Assembly (NCBI GenBank): GCA_905210885.1
Contig: CAJLYO010000009.1
Location: forward strand, 1-19,218
Source: an uncultured Eubacteriales bacterium
Lineage (GTDB): Bacteria > Bacillota > Clostridia > Monoglobales > Firm-18
Direction: 5' to 3'
Length of the DNA stretch: 19,218 nucleotides
Part shown: in pieces, positions 15,009-19,218 of the stretch
How positions within the stretch are numbered: the first letter of the stretch is position 1
How the letters are laid out: each line of letters begins with the position of its first letter
The notes under the pieces: generated by a model
Seen by the model: the letters and a program-made list of their open reading frames with translations, nothing else
Databases searched by the model: none
Told to the model about the DNA's origin: nothing
Made by a program: the position numbers and the translations under genes

Positions 15009-18000
15009 ATGTTTGAAATATTTGATAACTTTAAAGCGTATGACGAAAACCATCAGCCGTATACGTTTTCCGTTGAGCGGCATACGGAAACCGCAAACCT
15101 TCATGCCGGTGTGACAGAGGAAGGGTTTTCCCTTAAATCCATAGGCAACAGACACATTTTGAATTCTCCGGTTTTTTTAAAGTGCGAGTTTAAAATGAAT
15201 TTTAAAATCACGTATCCTTTTGAAATTGACCCGGAATTTATAATTGCTTTCGGATATGACGAAAAAACACGCACCGGAATGGCTTTCCGCATAAAATACG
15301 ATACCTCCGGAAAGCTGTGCGTTGATTTGATTAAAGTAAAAAACAGTCTGTATGAACGGATTTCCGACACAAAATCAGTGTCGTGGCATATGCCGGAGAA
15401 TGATTTTTTAAGACTTAATTTAAAAATCGACCCTGACAGCGTAAGCTGTGAAATTGACGGTATGAATTTTTCGTTTGCGTGCCGGAACAAGCCGGGCAAA
15501 ATTGCAATTGAAAGAAAGAATTTTATAGGCGAGCTTATAATAAAAAATTTCAGGTTTTGCACAGATGACGAATATGAAAAAAATACGGTGATTTCGACGG
15601 CAAAAATCAATGTTCCCATGACTAACGGCGGCGATGTGCCTTACACCGTTCAATACCGCGTTGATAAGGTTCAAAACGAATATTACATGACGGCAGTCCT
15701 TGACGGAGGGGCGAGAAGCAAGCCGGTAAACCGTGAAGAGCGCGTGGGACAGTATGTTGCCGGCAGAGATTATATGACCTCTCCTTATGCCGGTCTTACA
15801 AACGGTGAGGGCGACGTTATATTTAATATGGCAAACGGTGTAAGCTGTTTTGTAGATCCCAATATTTACTGGGACTGCCAGAAGCTGTTTTTCGGCGATA
15901 CACCTTTGCCGATTGCCAATTGCTATAAAATAACGGGTTTTGTTCCCGATGAAAACACAAGCCTGATTTTCGGCTATGAAAATCTGTCCTGCAAAGGCTA
16001 TGAGCCGCAGGAAGGCGCACGGGAATTTGTATTTTCAAAAAGCGGACAGCTTTTGTATAACGGCGCCTCAAGAAACAGCGACAGCGCTGAGGTTTTGTCC
16101 CCCTTTGACAAAAAAGCAATATCTTTAATCCCGGAGGATTGTAAAGACAGAGAGCAGGTTATAAATCATTTAAAGTATAATCACTACTTTACCGACGGTG
16201 AGAATATAAGCTTTACATTCAAATACAGAACAGATATTTCTCCGGGGTATTTATCCGTTAAAGCAGAGATTGAAAATGTGTTTGAAACAGAAACATTATG
16301 CAAAAAAAGACCTGAAATAACGACATGCAGCTTTTATAAAAGTCGCAGGGAAATATCGGCGCATGTAAGTTTTCCGCCCATGGATGCGGGTGTATATAAA
16401 ATTGTGTTCACCGTTTTTTACGGTGAGAACGAATATAAAAGGCTTTCATATGCGTTTGAGGTATTTAAACCCTATTCGGGGATTTGTCCTCCCCTTGAGA
16501 GCGGTTTGCCGTTTATGTTTACCATGAACAATGAGCTGAAAAAGATTAAACGGAACGGTTTTGATTTGTGGAATCCGTATCCTTCGGATAATGTGGGGCA
16601 TTATATCGCCTGTGCAACAAATACGCCTGTTGAAGCGGAGGAGGTTGAAGTATGGAAATACTTAAAAATCTTCGGGCGCACGTGGTTTGCATGGCTTGCC
16701 ATAAGAACATGCAACGATTACCTTTCGCCGGTGCATGACATAACGATAAAAAATGCAGATTATCTTTTCCACACCGGAAAGAATACAGACTGCGATCCTC
16801 TCGGGGCTTACAGTATATTCCCCAACAGGATTGACCACTGGTGCAAGCAATTTTACAGATATGATGAGGTTAAACAATGGGTTTCGGAATTTGAAGCGGA
16901 AAACCCGAACGGGGATCGAATGGCGCTTATCGATTATATTAACGATAAGGGTCAGGCGTACACAAAAAATCACAACATAGAACTTAAAAAGCTTAACCCA
17001 AAGGTGAAAAGAGCAATTTACGGACCGCTCCCGGCGTATTTTTCGCCTACGCTTACTCATCATTCATTGAAATACTTTGGTATTCCGGAAAATGACGATT
17101 TGGCAGATGAGTATTTCAGCGGTTTTGCAGTATATGAGGATTATCCGTTTTCGTGTTCATACCAGACCTACCGCGGTCCGTTTGCGATAATGACAATACT
17201 TCTTAATGTGCCGCGCTTTACGGTTTATCCCGAGCTTTACAGCGGAAGCAATGGCGGCTGCATTGACGGTGCGGTTAAATTTGCTCATGCCCCCATGGGA
17301 GCATACGAGTGCAGCGCCGACCAAAATTCAACTGTTGCCTTTGAGTATGTGTTTAATACGGCGCATAAAACCGCGGAGGGCTTTAAGTATTGGAGCACTT
17401 ACGGTTTCCACCGCGGAAGCGACACAAACGAATATATTGATAAATTCGTTAAAAACTGGCATTACGTGCAGGAGCACAAGCCGGTAAGACCGCTGCGCTC
17501 AATTGCGTATATCGTGGACTACAGCGGTGACGTTGACGTTTTAAGACCGGAATGCAGCTTTTATAACCAAAGCGAGAGCGGACAGACGATTGTTTACGAA
17601 TGTGCAAGAGAATCCGGAGTTCCCGGCGGTTTCGGCATAAAACCGGAGAATCTTAATACGCTGACCGAAAACGACTGTGACGTTTTGGTTATCCCGTCCC
17701 TTTACGGTGCGGAGCGTGAATATGCTGAAAACATAAGACGGCTTTACAATGCCGGTGTTAATTTAATTGCATTATCTGATGTAACCGGACTTGAGGACAT
17801 ATTCGGCGTTGAAAAACGAAAGGCGTCGGAGACGGTTAAAAGCGTTGAGTACGGCGGCAAAACCGAGTATGTGTACAATTCCGAGGCGGATTTTGAGTAC
17901 AAGCCCAAAAAGGCGAACGTGTCCGTTACGGCAAACGGCAAAATCCCGGCGGTTATTACAACGGAGCGCACGGCGCTTATCAATACCGCGCTTATAAGCC

Positions 18001-18389
18001 TGGGCTGTGCCGACAAGGAAAAAATGACGGAGAGCAAAGCCGGTTTTATCACCGGAACTCTTATAAGAGAGGCTCTTACAGACGAAGTTAAGCGGCTTTC
18101 AAAACCGCTTGTGTACGGTGAGAATATCGGCGTAACGCTGTTTGAGGATAAAAACGGCAGCACAATGCTGCTTGCAATCGACTATTCGCCTTTTGATAAC
18201 ATTGAGCGCGGCGAAAAAGAAGCGGCTGTGAAAATCAACCTGCCCGGTATTACCGGGGTATTAAGCGATATTCCCGTAAAAACGGCAAAGAAAGACGGCG
18301 CCGTCCGCGAAATAAGGTTTAATATAAAGCCCCACGGTTTTGCGTTTATTAAATTAATTGCCGCCGGAGAGAAAGAAGGTAAACTATGA
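15009..18389 (+). CDS. Large cytoplasmic protein, candidate new glycoside hydrolase
   Basis: 1126 residues, no signal peptide and no family I can name with confidence. Visible parts: residues ~1-190 look like a LamG/jelly-roll beta-sandwich; ~190-480 is further beta-rich sequence with a fibronectin-like stretch; ~490-860 is the best-conserved-looking part and resembles a TIM barrel (PFMFTMNNELKKIKRNGFDLWNPY, written here only as residues ~497-520, then FGRTWFAWLAIRT, AVYEDYPF and FTVYPELYSGSNGG). Residues ~885-937 (DVLVIPSLYG...NAGVNLIALSDVTGLEDIFGV) look like the Rossmann-type trimerisation domain of GH42. The C-terminus (~1030-1126) is a small beta domain. Possible catalytic acids are Glu710/Asp711 and Glu742 (inference). 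AAAGGAGG gives a strong start. The gene sits between the two permease genes, 12 nt after the first and overlapping the second by ATGA, so it very likely acts on the imported sugar. Confidence 0.85.
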   Translation: MFEIFDNFKAYDENHQPYTFSVERHTETANLHAGVTEEGFSLKSIGNRHILNSPVFLKCEFKMNFKITYPFEIDPEFIIAFGYDEKTRTGMAFRIKYDTSGKLCVDLIKVKNSLYERISDTKSVSWHMPENDFLRLNLKIDPDSVSCEIDGMNFSFACRNKPGKIAIERKNFIGELIIKNFRFCTDDEYEKNTVISTAKINVPMTNGGDVPYTVQYRVDKVQNEYYMTAVLDGGARSKPVNREERVGQYVAGRDYMTSPYAGLTNGEGDVIFNMANGVSCFVDPNIYWDCQKLFFGDTPLPIANCYKITGFVPDENTSLIFGYENLSCKGYEPQEGAREFVFSKSGQLLYNGASRNSDSAEVLSPFDKKAISLIPEDCKDREQVINHLKYNHYFTDGENISFTFKYRTDISPGYLSVKAEIENVFETETLCKKRPEITTCSFYKSRREISAHVSFPPMDAGVYKIVFTVFYGENEYKRLSYAFEVFKPYSGICPPLESGLPFMFTMNNELKKIKRNGFDLWNPYPSDNVGHYIACATNTPVEAEEVEVWKYLKIFGRTWFAWLAIRTCNDYLSPVHDITIKNADYLFHTGKNTDCDPLGAYSIFPNRIDHWCKQFYRYDEVKQWVSEFEAENPNGDRMALIDYINDKGQAYTKNHNIELKKLNPKVKRAIYGPLPAYFSPTLTHHSLKYFGIPENDDLADEYFSGFAVYEDYPFSCSYQTYRGPFAIMTILLNVPRFTVYPELYSGSNGGCIDGAVKFAHAPMGAYECSADQNSTVAFEYVFNTAHKTAEGFKYWSTYGFHRGSDTNEYIDKFVKNWHYVQEHKPVRPLRSIAYIVDYSGDVDVLRPECSFYNQSESGQTIVYECARESGVPGGFGIKPENLNTLTENDCDVLVIPSLYGAEREYAENIRRLYNAGVNLIALSDVTGLEDIFGVEKRKASETVKSVEYGGKTEYVYNSEADFEYKPKKANVSVTANGKIPAVITTERTALINTALISLGCADKEKMTESKAGFITGTLIREALTDEVKRLSKPLVYGENIGVTLFEDKNGSTMLLAIDYSPFDNIERGEKEAAVKINLPGITGVLSDIPVKTAKKDGAVREIRFNIKPHGFAFIKLIAAGEKEGKL

Positions 18390-19218
18390 AAAAGAATAAG
18401 ATACTGAGCTATAAGCTGATAATCCATCTGATTTTTATAGTGCTGTGCTTATGCTTTGTTATTCCGTTTTTGTATATGATTTCACTGTCATTTACACCGG
18501 AGAGCATTATAAAAAGCCAGGGCTATAAGCTTATACCGCCAAAATTCAGCCTTGAAGCGTACAGAAGCGTGTTTCAAAATCCCACACAGCTTATAGATTC
18601 GTACAAGGTTACAATTTTATTTTCCGTTGTAGGAACGCTGCTTTCCATGATTGTTATGATGATGCTGGGATATGCTCTTTCGAGAGAGCAGTTTAAGGCA
18701 CGGCAAAAACTTACGTTTTTCGTGTACTTTACAATGCTTTTCTCGGGCGGTCTTGTTCCGTCATATATCATAAACACAAAAATTCTGGGGCTTTCCAACA
18801 ATTTTTGGGTGTATATACTTCCGGGGCTTTGTACCGCATACCATATTTTAATTCTGCGTACATTTTTTAAAACAATACCCAGCGCGCTTATCGACGCGGC
18901 AAAAATTGACGGTGCCGGAGAGTTTACGATTTTTCGCATAGTTGTTATACCTCTTTCAAAGACGGTTATCGCAACGGTTTCGCTTTTGATTCTTTTGGGT
19001 AAGTGGAACGACTGGTATACAACTCTGATTTATATTTCGGATAACAGGCTTTATTCATTGCAGTACCTTTTGCAGAAAATACTGCGTGAAACGGAATTTT
19101 TACAGGAAATGTCCAAAAGCGAGCAGATTGTTGATATTGCGAGTGCGGAAAAGCCTGTTGAAGGAATGCGCTTTGCGATGGCAATTATTGCGGCGGGGCC
19201 TATGCTTTTCATATTCCC
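18386..19218 (+). CDS. ABC transporter permease, YtcP/LplC-type (3' end outside window)
   Basis: The frame opens at ATG 18386, overlapping the stop of the preceding gene (ATGA), and runs off the window end after 277 codons. The N-terminal membrane segment is KLIIHLIFIVLCLCFVIPFLYM. Typical LplC/YtcP features follow: SFTPESII, FSGGLVPSYI and the EAA loop LIDAAKIDGAGEFTIFRIVV, then GKWNDWYTTLIYI. Family members are about 290-300 residues, so only the last ~15-20 residues should be missing. It pairs with the LplB-type permease at 14061 to form the channel of a CUT1 oligosaccharide importer. AAGGT lies just before the start within the upstream gene. Confidence 0.92.
   Translation, partial: MKKNKILSYKLIIHLIFIVLCLCFVIPFLYMISLSFTPESIIKSQGYKLIPPKFSLEAYRSVFQNPTQLIDSYKVTILFSVVGTLLSMIVMMMLGYALSREQFKARQKLTFFVYFTMLFSGGLVPSYIINTKILGLSNNFWVYILPGLCTAYHILILRTFFKTIPSALIDAAKIDGAGEFTIFRIVVIPLSKTVIATVSLLILLGKWNDWYTTLIYISDNRLYSLQYLLQKILRETEFLQEMSKSEQIVDIASAEKPVEGMRFAMAIIAAGPMLFIF

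Overview
The window looks like a chromosomal segment from a low-to-moderate-GC, carbohydrate-degrading member of the Clostridia, probably a gut Oscillospirales/Lachnospirales-type anaerobe. Reasons: strong AGGAGG-type ribosome binding sites, a sigma-A consensus tRNA promoter, tRNAs with encoded CCA, LplB/YtcP-type ABC permeases, and a dense set of glycan-active enzymes. The lineage is inferred from gene content only.

Layout. (A) 1-1020: the last codons of a zinc-ribbon protein, a bidirectional terminator, and a CorA-type Mg2+ channel gene on the minus strand. (B) 1264-1832: a five-gene tRNA operon (Gly-TCC, Arg-TCT, His-GTG, Gln-TTG, Lys-TTT) with a perfect TTGACA-N17-TATAAT promoter and a strong terminator. 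(C) 1833-2081: non-coding, with an 11-bp tandem repeat and a long hairpin that may be the scar of an integrated element. (D) 2082-5362: a polysaccharide lyase family 8 gene that has lost its 5' end and its initiation signals, translationally coupled to a GH99/WbsX-like TIM-barrel gene. (E) 5363-8203: a zone of gene debris. It holds the C-terminal remnant of an integrase-core transposase, an intact AAA_14/DUF4143 ATPase, a truncated secreted protein joined out of frame to an unrecognised fragment, a HAD-phosphatase C-terminal remnant, and two related hairpins. (F) 8204-19218: an apparently intact carbohydrate-utilisation locus.

The carbohydrate locus consists of a minus-strand GH36 alpha-galactosidase, divergent from an endonuclease/exonuclease/phosphatase (EEP)-fold hydrolase plus an MFS transporter. 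A GH39 glycosidase, an LplB-type permease, a 1126-residue cytoplasmic protein and a YtcP-type permease (cut by the window end) follow. The plus-strand promoters before the EEP gene and before the GH39 gene share an identical 16-bp element placed directly on the -35 box, so one regulator probably switches on both units. The likely logic is import of an oligosaccharide by the ABC system, whose binding protein lies outside the window or elsewhere, followed by intracellular hydrolysis by GH36, GH39 and the large protein.

The best candidate for undescribed biology is the 1126-residue protein at 15009-18389. It has no signal peptide and no family I can name. It appears to be a beta-sandwich, a TIM-barrel-like core and a GH42-like Rossmann domain, and it is encoded between the two permease genes. 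I propose it as a possible new intracellular glycoside hydrolase family.
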